A DNA stretch of 64,000 nucleotides from Cannabis sativa (lineage: Eukaryota; Streptophyta; Magnoliopsida; Rosales; Cannabaceae). This document shows, in pieces, positions 48,490 through 58,604 of this stretch. Positions within the stretch are counted from its first letter, which is position 1. Each line of letters begins with the position of its first letter. The stretch is taken from assembly GCF_029168945.1 (NCBI RefSeq), contig NC_083607.1, positions 14,216,001 through 14,280,000 on the forward strand. Direction: 5' to 3'. The notes beneath the pieces are model-generated. The model worked only from the letters and a program-made list of their open reading frames with translations, was not told the origin of the DNA and did no database searches. The position numbers and the translations under genes were made by a program.

Positions 48490-49019
48490 GGGAAAATTCA
48501 GGGACCCTAGTTTTCCTCGTTTTTATGTTTTTAGGGGTATTGCCATGCTTTTTATCGATAGGGAAACTTTTAGTTCCAAGTTTTAGTCCCCAGGAAGTGA
48601 TTTAGCGTGTCACTTATAGCGTTGTGATTTTTATGGTTTAGGAGCCAGTAATCCGCCGCTCAGCTTCAGTTCCAGTCAGGTTGACCGGCACACCTGAAAT
48701 CGGAATCCGGGTAAGATTAGTATAACAAGATGCATATGTAGATTACATGTTTAGCGTGCATGTAGGAAGCCCGCTAGATTACATTAGTTATGTATTTAGG
48801 CTTCGAACCATCCAACCCCGTCACGTCGGTACAGCCGGAGTATGACCAAGAATGAGTATGACCGGCTCGACCGATCAGCCGACACTTGGTTGGTGGTTCG
48901 GTTATTGACCTATCCCGTCGGTACAGCCGGAGTATGACCGGCGGCGGAGTATGACCGGTTCGACCGATCAGGTGGATACTTGTCAATAGTACCGTCCCCT
49001 GAACGTTCAAAACTCGGTA

Positions 49020-49098
49020 CCATGTTGGACATGGCGGTAGTGGCTCGGCACCATGTTGGACATGGCGGTAAGCGGGACTCGGCATCGTGTTGGACACG
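49020..49098. repeat. Hairpin array in family A 5' LTR
   Basis: TGG-loop hairpins CCATGT/ACATGG at 49020-49034 and 49051-49065, and CGTGT/ACACG at 49086-49098. It lies just upstream of the conserved GAGTC...GACTC block at about 49136-49151. Confidence 0.9.
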
Positions 49099-49511
49099 GC
49101 GATTAGTTATGTATGATATTATTATGCTTTTCTTGCGAGTCCGTCGACTCACGGTTTATGTTCATGTGTAGGTAAAGGCAAGGCCGTAGCCGATGGACCG
49201 TGAGCGAGCTTATGAGATTGTACATGTCGGGGCGGTTAGGCCTGGAGCGTACGATCCTCGGGACAGCAAGGCTGAGATTTTTGTAACTGTCGTTAGACGA
49301 CTTTTATTTTGATGTATTAGTTAAACAGTTAAACTTTTTGTAAATATTTTTATAATCGGGATCCCGAGTCTTTTGTAATATGTTTTACAAGTTTAATCAA
49401 AAAGCAAAATTTTAATTAATTACGTTTTTCCATAAACCTCGTTGATTAGCAACGAGCTGCACAGTACGTTTAAAAATCACGTAATACGCCTAAGATAGTT
49501 AGGGTGTTACA

Positions 49512-49530
49512 ATTTGGTATCGAGCCGCTG
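49512..49530 (+). promoter_or_regulatory. Primer-binding site of family A element
   Basis: ATTTGGTATCGAGCCGCTG directly after the LTR. It matches the tRNA-Met primer site TGGTATCAGAGC with a small difference; the family B element has the standard form. Confidence 0.8.
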
Positions 49531-49800
49531 TGTTGTCTTCCGAAGATCGTCACGACATGTACAATCATCATCAGCAGTTAGCTCGGTTCACGGTTTAGTA
49601 AGCTTTTATTGCTTTAGTAGTTTATTTTATTCAGTTATAAAAAAAAAAAAAAAAAAGCCTCGTTAGGAAGCATGTTAGTAGCCTGATAGTAGAATAGGCG
49701 CATGTTTCATTTCTAATTTCCAAATTAAGCGGCATTAGTAAGCTCGCCTTGAATACGACCTGATATGCCAACTCTTGGTTTCGCAGGCGGTTCTAACTAG

Positions 49801-51080
49801 ATGGACGCCAGGCGGACTACCAGGAGTCAGGGCAACTCCGTAGGGTCGAATCAGGGACAGGGAGCCTCGGTTTCCCCACCGCCGGGGCCGAGGTAGAGGT
49901 CCCCGAGGCGGGGCTCGTGGCCGGGGTGATGAGAACCCACCACAGCTGCCCAGTGCTCCCCCGGCCGATCGGGGAGCCCCGACTGGGAGTTGCGGTTTGC
50001 GGAGATGCAAGCCCGGATCGAAGAGCAAGACCTCGAGATTCGAGAGGTTGAGACGGCGGGGTGCTCCCGCAGCCTCTGTGCCCGTAGTTCCGGTGGCACC
50101 CGCCTCGCCGCCTGTGCCGAGATAATGGTGGCGGCCCATAGATTGAAACCATTGTATGAGCGGTTCCGAAGCAAGCACCTCCGTATTCCCGGGAGGTCCG
50201 GACGTGATGAAAGCCGAACAGCTGGCCGACGGTGATTACCGAATCCCGAATTTCATGGGTGTTACCGGTAACGACGAGTGGTGTGCGCCACGTTTCGGTT
50301 CCAGGAGGACGCCACGGTATGGTGGGACATGGTGTCTCGGATCCATGACGTCACCACCATGACTCGGGAAAGGTTCCGGGAACTCTTTAATGCGAAATAC
50401 TACAATGAGGCGGTCGAAGCGCCAAGAGGAAAGAGTTCGTTCACGACCCAGCGGGAGAACATGAGCGTCACTGAGTATACTACTCAGTTTGATCGGTTGG
50501 CGAGGTTAGCCTCGGGAATTGTGCCGACCGACTTCAGCAAGAAGGAGAAGTACTTGGACGGGTTGAATCCCAAGATCAGGCATGACCTGATGATCACCAC
50601 GGACGACGGCACCACCTATGCTCGGATGGTGGAGAAGGCACTTTGCGGGCGGGGGCGCGGTGGGGTGCATGTCGGGAATCGGCCCGATACTCGGTTAGTG
50701 GCGGAGCTCCTACCCCTCCCGCATCGGGCTATAGCGGGGAGTAGTGGTTCGGCCATTGATCGAGGAAGAGGGCACCCGCCGCTTCCGGTGGCTCGAGTCG
50801 AACAAGAGGTTCCGGGGAACCGAACGAGGAGTCGTCCCGGTGGTACCGAGACCCGATTCTCCTATCCCGAGTGCCCTAGCCGCAAGAGGCATCATCGGGG
50901 TGAGTGCAAGGGTCGGGGATGCTTTCATTGTGGCATGCCCGGACACTTCAAGAGGGAATGTCCCCGGCTCCGCCGGAGGCACCGAGAGCTCCGGCGATAC
51001 CCACTCCGGCCAGGTGTTCGCTATCACGCAGCCGATGCGGATGCCGGCCCATCGGTTGTTACGGGTCGGCTTTTTATTAA
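49801..51080 (+). pseudogene. Gag of family A element, frameshifted
   Basis: A gag start with MDARRTTRSQG at 49801 soon meets a stop near 49890. The main gag open frame, 50278-51216, has a capsid-type core (ATVWWDMVSRIHDV, MSVTEYTTQFDRLARLA, KYLDGLNPKIRHDL) and an intact CCHC zinc knuckle (CFHCGMPGHFKREC near 50928-50970). The region is strikingly GC-rich against an AT-rich background. Missing bases in G/C runs produce overlapping open frames on both strands. A further frameshift separates gag from protease near 51030-51080. Confidence 0.88.
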
Positions 51081-51930
51081 CAACTCGCTTTATTCGCGTC
51101 GTTTGATTCTGGGGCTACACATTCTTATGTGGCGGCCAGAGTCTTTAGTAAGTTTGGTAGACCCTTTGATAGATATGAATCAGGGTTTGGAACCCTGTTA
51201 CCTGGCGGAGAATTAGTTATCTCCAATAGGTGGATTAGGTCTATGCCGATCAGGATAGATGGTAGAGAGTTAAGCGCTGATCTGATAGAGATGAGCTTAG
51301 TCGAATTCGATATTATTTTAGGAATGGATTTCCTATCTAAATATTCGGCGAGCATTGACTGTAAGAGGAAGATGGTGGTCTTCCAACCGGAAAGTGAAGA
51401 ACCGTTTGTATTTGTGGGTTCGGTTCAGGGATCTCGGATCCCGGTGATCTCGGCTATGTCAGCGAGAGAATTATTGCACGGCAGGTGCTTAGGGTTTCTG
51501 GCCGTGGTGGTGGACACCACTCGGCCAGACACCGTTCGGCCAGAGGACATCAGAGTGGTTCAGGAATTTTTGGACGTTTTTCCCGAAGAACTTCCAGGGT
51601 TACCACCTCAGCGGGAGATTGACTTCGTGATTGACTTGGCACCAGGGGTGGATCCGGTTTCCAAAGCCCCGTATAGGATGGCTCCAGCTGAACTTAAGGA
51701 ATTAAAGATTCAGCTCCAAGGGTTGCTTGACATAGGGTTCATTCGGCCCAGTGTGTCACCCTGGGGAGCCCCGGTTTTGTTCGTCAAGAAGAAGGATGGA
51801 TCTATGAGGATGTGCATCGACTACAGAGAGTTGAACAAGTTGACGGTGAAGAATAAATATCCATTACCTAGGATCGATGACTTGTTCGATCAGCTTCAGG
51901 GGAAGACGGTCTTTTCTAAGATTGATCTCC
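51081..51930 (+). pseudogene. Protease and start of reverse transcriptase, family A, interrupted
   Basis: The aspartic protease active site [10 protein letters not shown] is at about 51100-51130, followed by [21 protein letters not shown] begins near 51600 with [15 protein letters not shown], then [21 protein letters not shown] and VFSKIDLRS. The frame is open until the family B insertion at 51936 and resumes at 60794. Confidence 0.92.
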
Positions 51931-51935
51931 GTTCG
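51931..51935. repeat. Target-site duplication GTTCG (left copy; right copy 60794-60798)
   Basis: GTTCG flanks the family B element on both sides. Removing the insert and one copy restores the RT frame [10 protein letters not shown]. Confidence 0.97.
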
Positions 51936-54130
51936 TCTAACGCCCTAATGCTAAGGCACGCTACAGTGCTTTTTCAATTATTGTGCAATCTTTGCTAATC
52001 AAAGAAGTTTCTCGAAAAACGTGTCAAATTAAAACTTTTGCATTAAATATTAAACTTTATAATATTATAAAGTATTTACATATATCGGGATCCCGTTTTC
52101 AAACTTTGTAAAATTAACTTTTCAAAATATACATTTATTACAGGTCGCACAGCGACTACCAAAATACAAATTCCCAGATGTCCCGAGACCGAACACTCCA
52201 GGTCGCGCTGCGTTGACATGTACAATCTCACCCGAGCTCAGGTTCACTCTGTTCAGCCTTCGCCTTTCCTTTACCTACACATGAAAGTAGAAACTGTGAG
52301 TCGACAGACTCAGTAAGAAATGCATATAACATATCACATAAATTCCGACCTGTAAATAGGCGCCCATACACCTATCTACAGGGCTTAACAGATGAGCAAG
52401 AACGTTCTAACTGCTTGTGCTACTGACCATGATATCACTCCTACCAGCACTATAATCGTGCTCTAGGACCGGCACTATGTTCGTGCCGCTATGATAGCAT
52501 CAATAGCATCCAAAAGTATGATTGGCCATGATATCACTCTTAACCAGTACGATGCCTGTACTGCTGAACCGACACAATGGTTGTGTCGCTATGATAGTAC
52601 CAAAACATACTTTCCAGGGTGAATAACACTCTTAACCAGTACGATGCCTGTACTGCTGAACCGACACAATGGTTGTGTCGCTATGATATCACCCAAACAC
52701 ATACAAAGATACACATAGCATGCATATATATATCATACATATACATACACCCAGATATTTATATCACACGTTATATTCAGTTCTTACCTGTTTTCCAAAT
52801 TCAAACGTGCTGACCGACCTGAACGGAAATCTCGTGCTAGATGGATGCCCTAATCACATATTGAAACCGGGTAAGTTACATGATTCAAAACCCTAAATCG
52901 AGAAACCCGAGTCCACAACTTAAGGCTCTGCTATACTCACTAAGAATTACATTAACTTAGGAAATAGAGAAACACCCAACTATGGCACTGAAATGGACGA
53001 GGGTTGAAAAAACTGGTTTTTCAGGAACCACCGCAAAACCGGGCAGACCGAAATCCCAAAACCGGAAAACCGGTTTCCCTGGCTGCCCGTAAAACAAAGT
53101 TAACCGGTTGCACCGGTAAACCGGTTTTCCCTGCAGAAAAACCCCAAACTTCGAAACTTCACCAATTCGACCCCAATTTCCACCATACTTTCCAGAACAC
53201 CTAAATAGGGTATACACAATATCTTCCAACAAGAAAAACCCAGAAAAACTCATTGAATCCAAACATGCCATTAAAGATCAAAGCTTAAGTTTCAAAGCAC
53301 AAACTTATGCAATTCCATCACAACTCAACAAAACCAATATCCAGCACCTAGAATCAACTTAAAATCACCCTAGAAATGAGATTATTCAAACTTTAAACCC
53401 TAACAGCCCCTATCCTTCAAAATTACATACTCAAACCAATTAAAACTAGAGAAACACATAACTTAGAGAGTGTCTAGGGTTTACCTTGTTTAGAGTTCCC
53501 AACAACCTTGCTTAAAATTCAGCAAATTCAAGCTTGAGGATGAGTTTCCCCCCTGGTTCTAGCCCCAGCCGAAAGAGAAGAAAGAGAGAAGGAGTTCTAT
53601 TTTGACTTTTCTTTGAATTTTTTCTTTTAATTAACTAAATGGGATAATTCAAATTGGGAAAACATCATTTTCCCTTGGCTGAAAACAAATGGCCACGTGC
53701 CACACCCCTAGGCAGCCACCCAACCCCAAACAATTTACCAAATTGCCCTTTAGGTTAATAACTTAGGTGTTTTCAAAAGCTAGGGGTAAAATGGTCAAAC
53801 TCCATAACCCCGCTCAAACCCGATAATTATTTTCTCTAAAATATTTTCCACTAAGAAATAAGGTTCTAAACTTACCCATGTGATCAATCTAGCCATCCAT
53901 CGCATTTTCCGTTGTCGCCGAACAAAAATTACAAAAATATTATATTCCACATATAAACTAAATAATATCCCTAGAGTTTAATAAAATCTCCGGAATTGAG
54001 AAATTATAACTCTAATATTTATTTCTAAATATTGGGGTCCACAATTAAATAAATTCACAAATAATAATAAAATAATAAAAATTAGTGCTAATTGCCTTTA
54101 CTAATCCAAATTACTAAAGCGGTCATTACA
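51936..54130 (-). mobile_element. 3' LTR of family B element
   Basis: 2195 bp. Close to the 5' LTR over most of its length, but clearly different at about 52990-53150. Contains double-hairpin units at 52446-52487, 52546-52587 and 52638-52679. Confidence 0.95.
52446..52679 (-). repeat. Double-hairpin array in family B 3' LTR
   Basis: Three paired 17-nt hairpins. Unit 1: AGCAC/GTGCT and GGCAC/GTGCC, both with 7-nt loops. Units 2 and 3: AGTAC/GTACT with a 7-nt loop and GACACAA/TTGTGTC with a TGG loop. The two hairpins of each unit start exactly 25 bp apart. Stem changes between units 1 and 2 are compensatory. The same array is in the 5' LTR from 59116 to about 59350. Confidence 0.92.
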
Positions 54131-54142
54131 ATTATTCCCCCG
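54131..54142 (-). promoter_or_regulatory. Polypurine tract of family B element
   Basis: Reverse complement of ATTATTCCCCCG, directly next to the 3' LTR. It primes plus-strand DNA synthesis in such elements. Confidence 0.85.
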
Positions 54143-55760
54143 TTAATAGGATTTCGTCCTCGAAATCTAACTTGAATAGCTCTGGATGTTGAGTCCTCAT
54201 ATCCAACTCCAATTCCCAGGTGGCTTCTTCCACCTTACCGTTCCTCCAGAGCATCTTAACCAGTTCAATAGTCTTGTTTCGAAGAACTTTTTCCTTTTTA
54301 TCCAAAATCTGTACAAGTTGTTCCTCATGGAATAAATCTGGTTACAGTTCAAGGGCTTCATAACTCAAGACATGAGTCGGGTCTGATACGTATTTCCTCA
54401 ACATAGATATGTGAAATACGTCATGAACAGCCAATAACGCTGCTAGCCGATATGCTACCTACCCGACCTCGAGTATCTGAAATGGCCCAATGAACCTAGG
54501 GTTTAACTTACCCTTCTTCCCGAAGCGCCTAATACCCTTCATTGGTGAAACCCGTAGGACAACATGTTCCCCTGCCTGAAATGTAACATCTCTGTGCTTC
54601 GGATCAACATAACTTTTCTGCCTGCTTTGAGCAGCAAGCATCCGAGCCTTGATCTTAACAATAGCTTCATTGGTCCTCTGCACTAACTCTGGACCCAAGT
54701 ACTTCCTTTCTCCTATCTCGTTTCAATGAATAGGAGAACGACATTTTCTACCATATAACATCTCATAGGGAGCCATCCCTATTGTACTCTGGTAGCTATT
54801 GTTGTGGGAGAATTCAATTAAAGGCAAGCACTTACTCTAAAAACTCTCAAAGTTCATAACACAGGCTCGTAGTAAGTCTTCCAAAAATTGAATAGTTCTT
54901 TCTGATTGACCATCAGTCTGAGGGTGAAAGGCTATGCTAAGCTTTAACTTGGTACCCATAGCCTTCTGAACATTCACCCAAAATTTCGATGTAAACTTTG
55001 GATCCCTATCTGACACAATAGATTTAGGGGCTCCATGGAAACAAACTATCTCTTTCATCTACAATTCAGCATACTGATCCACTGAATATGTAACTTTCAC
55101 TGGTAGAAAGTGAGCTGACTTTGTGAATCTGTCTACGATGACTCATACTGAATCATACATTCCCGTAGTTCTAGGCAATCCAGTTACTAAATTCGTTGCA
55201 ATGTCCTCCCACCTCCATTCTGGAAGGACTAAAGGTTGCAATAATCCTGTCGGCCTCTGATGTTCAGCCTTAATCTGCTGGCAGGTTAAACACTTGGACA
55301 CATAGTCTACCACATCTCTTTTCATCCCATACCACCAGAAGTAGGGTTTCAAATCCTGATACATTTTGGTGGTTCCCGGATGCAAGGAATAAGGCGTGGT
55401 GTGAGCTTCATCAAGTATCTCTTTCTTAAGCTCATCAACACTAGGAACACAAACTCGAGCTTTATATAACAACATTCCACCGCTCGAGACTGAAAAGCCT
55501 CTAGGCCGACCAGCCAATACTTCGTCTCGAACTTTAACTAGCTCGGGATCTTCCAGTTGTGCCTTTCTGATTCTCTCCAACAGATCAGATTGGAGTGTTA
55601 AATTATGTAACTTCCCGACCACGAACTCAATTCCTGCACTAACCATTTCTGAGGCTAGTTGAGGGGCTATCATAACCGTAGTACACACTTGTCCGGGACC
55701 TTTTCTGCTTAGAGCATCGGCCACAACATTGGCTTTCCCGGGGTGATACAGTATTTTCAC
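54143..55760 (-). pseudogene. Integrase and chromodomain-type tail, family B
   Basis: The zinc-binding part has HPGTTKMYQDLKPYFWW and CLTCQQIKAEHQRP (55143-55760). The core has [15 protein letters not shown] and the SERTIQFLEDLLRACV segment (54837-55058). The C-terminal part is 54459-54698. A chromodomain-type tail follows, with VLRNKTIELVKMLWRN and VEEATWELE near 54190-54260. Several frameshifts and stops (for example at 55058-55143) break the frame. Confidence 0.9.
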
Positions 55761-57000
55761 AATCGTAATCTTTAACTAACTCCAACCACCTTCTCTGTCT
55801 CATATTCAAATCTTTCTGGGTGAAAAAGTATTTAAGACTCTTATGATCAGAATAAATCTCACACTTTTCACCGTAAAGATAATGTCGCCAAATCTTTAAA
55901 GCAAAAACCATAGCAACGAGCTCTAAATTAAGAGTTGGATAGCGCTGCTCATAATCCTTCAGTTGACGAGAGGCATAGGCTATAACTCTATCAGCTTGCA
56001 TGAGAACACATCCCAGACCCTGTCTGGACGCATCACAGTAATCACGAATTTCTCTTGATCTAATGGTAAAGCTAACACCGGAGCTGTTATCAAACGTTGC
56101 TTCAACTCCTAAAAGCTTGTTTCACACTTATCTGACCACACAAATTTCTGATTTTTCTTGGTCAATTCGATTAGGGGCGTAGAAATTTTAGAAAATCCTT
56201 CGACGAAACGCCGATAATACCCTGCTAGACCGAGAAAACTTTGAACTTCCGTTACAAACTTGGGCCTCGGCCAATTCTTCACGGACTCCACCTTGTTTGG
56301 ATTGACCATAATCCATTCTTCCCAACAATATGACCCAGAAAGGACACCTCAGACAATCAGAATTCGCACTTTTGAACTTTGCATATAACTTGTGATCCCT
56401 AAGTCACCACAATACCATTCGGAGATGATGCTCGTGCTCCTCTTCTGATTGAGAGTATACAAGGATGTCATCGACAAACACTATAACGCAGTTATCGAGG
56501 AAATCCTTGAATACCCTATTCATAAGATCCATAAAGGCAGCAGGAGCATTAGTCGATCCGAATGACATTACCAGAACTCTTAGTGCCCATATCTGGTTTT
56601 AAAGGCAGTCTTCGATATGTCCTTCTCCCGAATTCTAATTTGGTGATAACCCGACCGTAAATCAATCTTTGAAAACACAGTCTTTCCCTGAAGCTGATCG
56701 AACAAATCGTCGATTCTGGGCAACGGGTACTTATTCTTAATCGTCAGCTTGTTAAGTTCCCGATAATCAATACACATTCTGAGGGATCCATCTTTCTTTT
56801 TCACAAAGAGAACCGGAGCTCCCCAGGGCGATACACTGGGTCGAATAAACCCAATGTCCAGCATCCCCTGAAGTTGCAACTTAAGCTCCTTGAGTTCTGC
56901 TGGAGCCATCCTATATGGAGCTTTAGAAACAGGTTCGACTCCAGGTGTCAGATCAATTACAAAATTAATCTCTCGCTGTGGCGGCAATCTCGGTAACTCC
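55639..57000 (-). pseudogene. Reverse transcriptase and RNase H, family B
   Basis: RT start with [12 protein letters not shown] and [21 protein letters not shown] (56580-56987). The FVDD polymerase box is present near 56455-56480 but in a shifted frame. The thumb has [19 protein letters not shown] (56109-56309). RNase H is at 55639-56001 with [17 protein letters not shown] and [11 protein letters not shown]. Domain order is complete; frameshifts prevent one polyprotein. Confidence 0.92.
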
Positions 57001-57500
57001 TCGGGACGCCGAGAAAATCTTTTACCACTCTAACTTCCCCAGGCCCAAATGTTTCAGGTCTGCTGGAGTCAAAAACCACCGCTAGAAATCCTACACAGCC
57101 ATTGCGTAGTAAATCCCTAGCCCTTAATACAGAAATAACCGGGATCTGAGACCCCTGAACTGACCCAATCATAAGCAAATGGATCTTCACCTATTGGCTG
57201 AAAAATAACCATTCTCTGCTTACAATCTATACTGGCCGAATACTTGGACAAAAATCCATTCCCAATATAATGTCAAACTCAGTTAATTCCAGTTCTATAC
57301 GATCAACGCTCAACTCCCTATCTTCGATCCTAATTGGCATAGACCTAATGCGCCTATTAGAGACCACCAACTCCCCACTAGGCACTAGGGTTCCAAACCC
57401 TCTTTTTTAAAATATCTCAAGGCCTACCCAAAAATGAATCATTCTCATAGCTACATATGAATGTGCAGCTCCCGAATCAAACAACATGATATAAAAGAAG
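57001..57500 (-). pseudogene. Protease of family B element
   Basis: Active-site motif FDSGAAHSYVAMRM near 57455-57490 and FDIILGMDF near 57250, followed by GSVQGSQIPVISVLRARDLL (57060-57190). Broken by stops. Confidence 0.85.
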
Positions 57501-57560
57501 TCGTTTACAGGGAGCTAACCTGCCACTACAGAAGGGCTTGCTGCATCATCAGCTTGAGCA

Positions 57561-58328
57561 TTAGCATTCACCGTGGTAGGAACAAATATCGCTTTCTGCT
57601 CTTGTTCTTCTTTCTCCACCTGTGGGCAATCTTTTTTTAAAATGCCCAACCTTGCCACATTGAAAACATACCTTTCGGTTGCATTCTCCGGGATGGTGTT
57701 TCATGCAACGTGGGCATTCAGGGTAAGAATAACCCTGGCGTCCTCCCTTGCCTTGAAACCTTCGTAACCGCTTGTTCTGTCTCAAACCCACCACTGATGA
57801 CGTAGGTTCCCTATTTTGCTCAATCATGGAGCTCCTGCCACTTTCACCATAACTTGAATTCAGGCAAGTAATATTCTGACCCTCTACCATAATTTCGTGA
57901 GGTCTCATAATAATTTCTTCAGGGCTTCCAACCCAAGAAGCATTCTTCATATTTGAACCTCCCTGAAAGTCTGAAGGTTCTTGGATCCAAATCTTTCCAT
58001 GTAATGGTTCCACTTGATTACCATCCATTCCATGCTTTGCTGGTAATACCGAATCAAAAATGATTGACATATGTGGTATAGATACTACAGGAGACCTCTG
58101 CTGTTTCAACCTCTGAATCTCTTCTTCATGTCGTTGAATCACAGCTTCCATTTTCGCAAACCTTTCCTCCAAATCCAACGGAGCCTGTGACGGATAACCA
58201 TCACTCCCGTCGGAAGCCCTCCAAGGGATTTCACCTTGGTTACGGGGACAACTTGGACTCCATTCTCTCCAACCATTACTAGCCCTGGCAACTTTACTCT
58301 GACTCCCCATATAGCACCAGGTGTCCAT
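57561..58328 (-). pseudogene. Gag of family B element, capsid core replaced
   Basis: 255-codon open frame. The N-terminal part has a coiled-coil-like stretch (EERFAKMEAVIQRHEEEIQR). The C-terminal part has a Cys/His region (YPECPRCMKHHPGEC) and a zinc knuckle CFQCGKVGHFKK whose last Cys position is lost. The capsid core seen in family A (WWDM...YTTQFDRLA) is absent. In its place is about 95 residues I do not recognise. Start at ATG 58326-58328. Confidence 0.8.
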
Positions 58329-58584
58329 TTTATAAGACTAACCTGTCAGTTAGTAAGTCAGTCTGGTCAGGCAACGGCCTATTTACATACTTACTACCGC
58401 ACTTATGGATTTTAAGGCAATGCACTTAACATAAACAGCTACAATCTAATATGCATCCTAACATGCTTTCACATTCGTAATTTTTAAAAGAAAATACTAA
58501 ACAAGTACGGGCTTACTAAACCGTGAACCGAGCTTTCTCTGATGAAGATTGTACATATCTTAGCAAGCTTCGGTAGACAAACCT

Positions 58585-58604
58585 GGCGGCTCTGATACCA
58601 AAAT
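58585..58604 (-). promoter_or_regulatory. Primer-binding site of family B element
   Basis: On the minus strand TTTTGGTATCAGAGCCGCC directly follows the 5' LTR. It is the classical tRNA-Met primer site. Confidence 0.9.

Larger units (their letters stand above)
47266..49511 (+). mobile_element. 5' LTR of family A element
   Basis: 2246 bp, TGTAAAGCCC to GGGTGTTACA. It is longer than the solo LTR at 3726, partly through about 85 extra bp near 48865-48960 made of repeated CCGGAGTATGACCGG-type pieces. Contains the palindrome cluster 48397-48489 and hairpins 49020-49098. Confidence 0.95.

Noticed and set aside
49735..50178. Minus-strand open frames over the family A gag (GC-rich, up to 147 codons)
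   Set aside because: They are shadows of the GC-rich gag on the + strand and have no domain or start context of their own.
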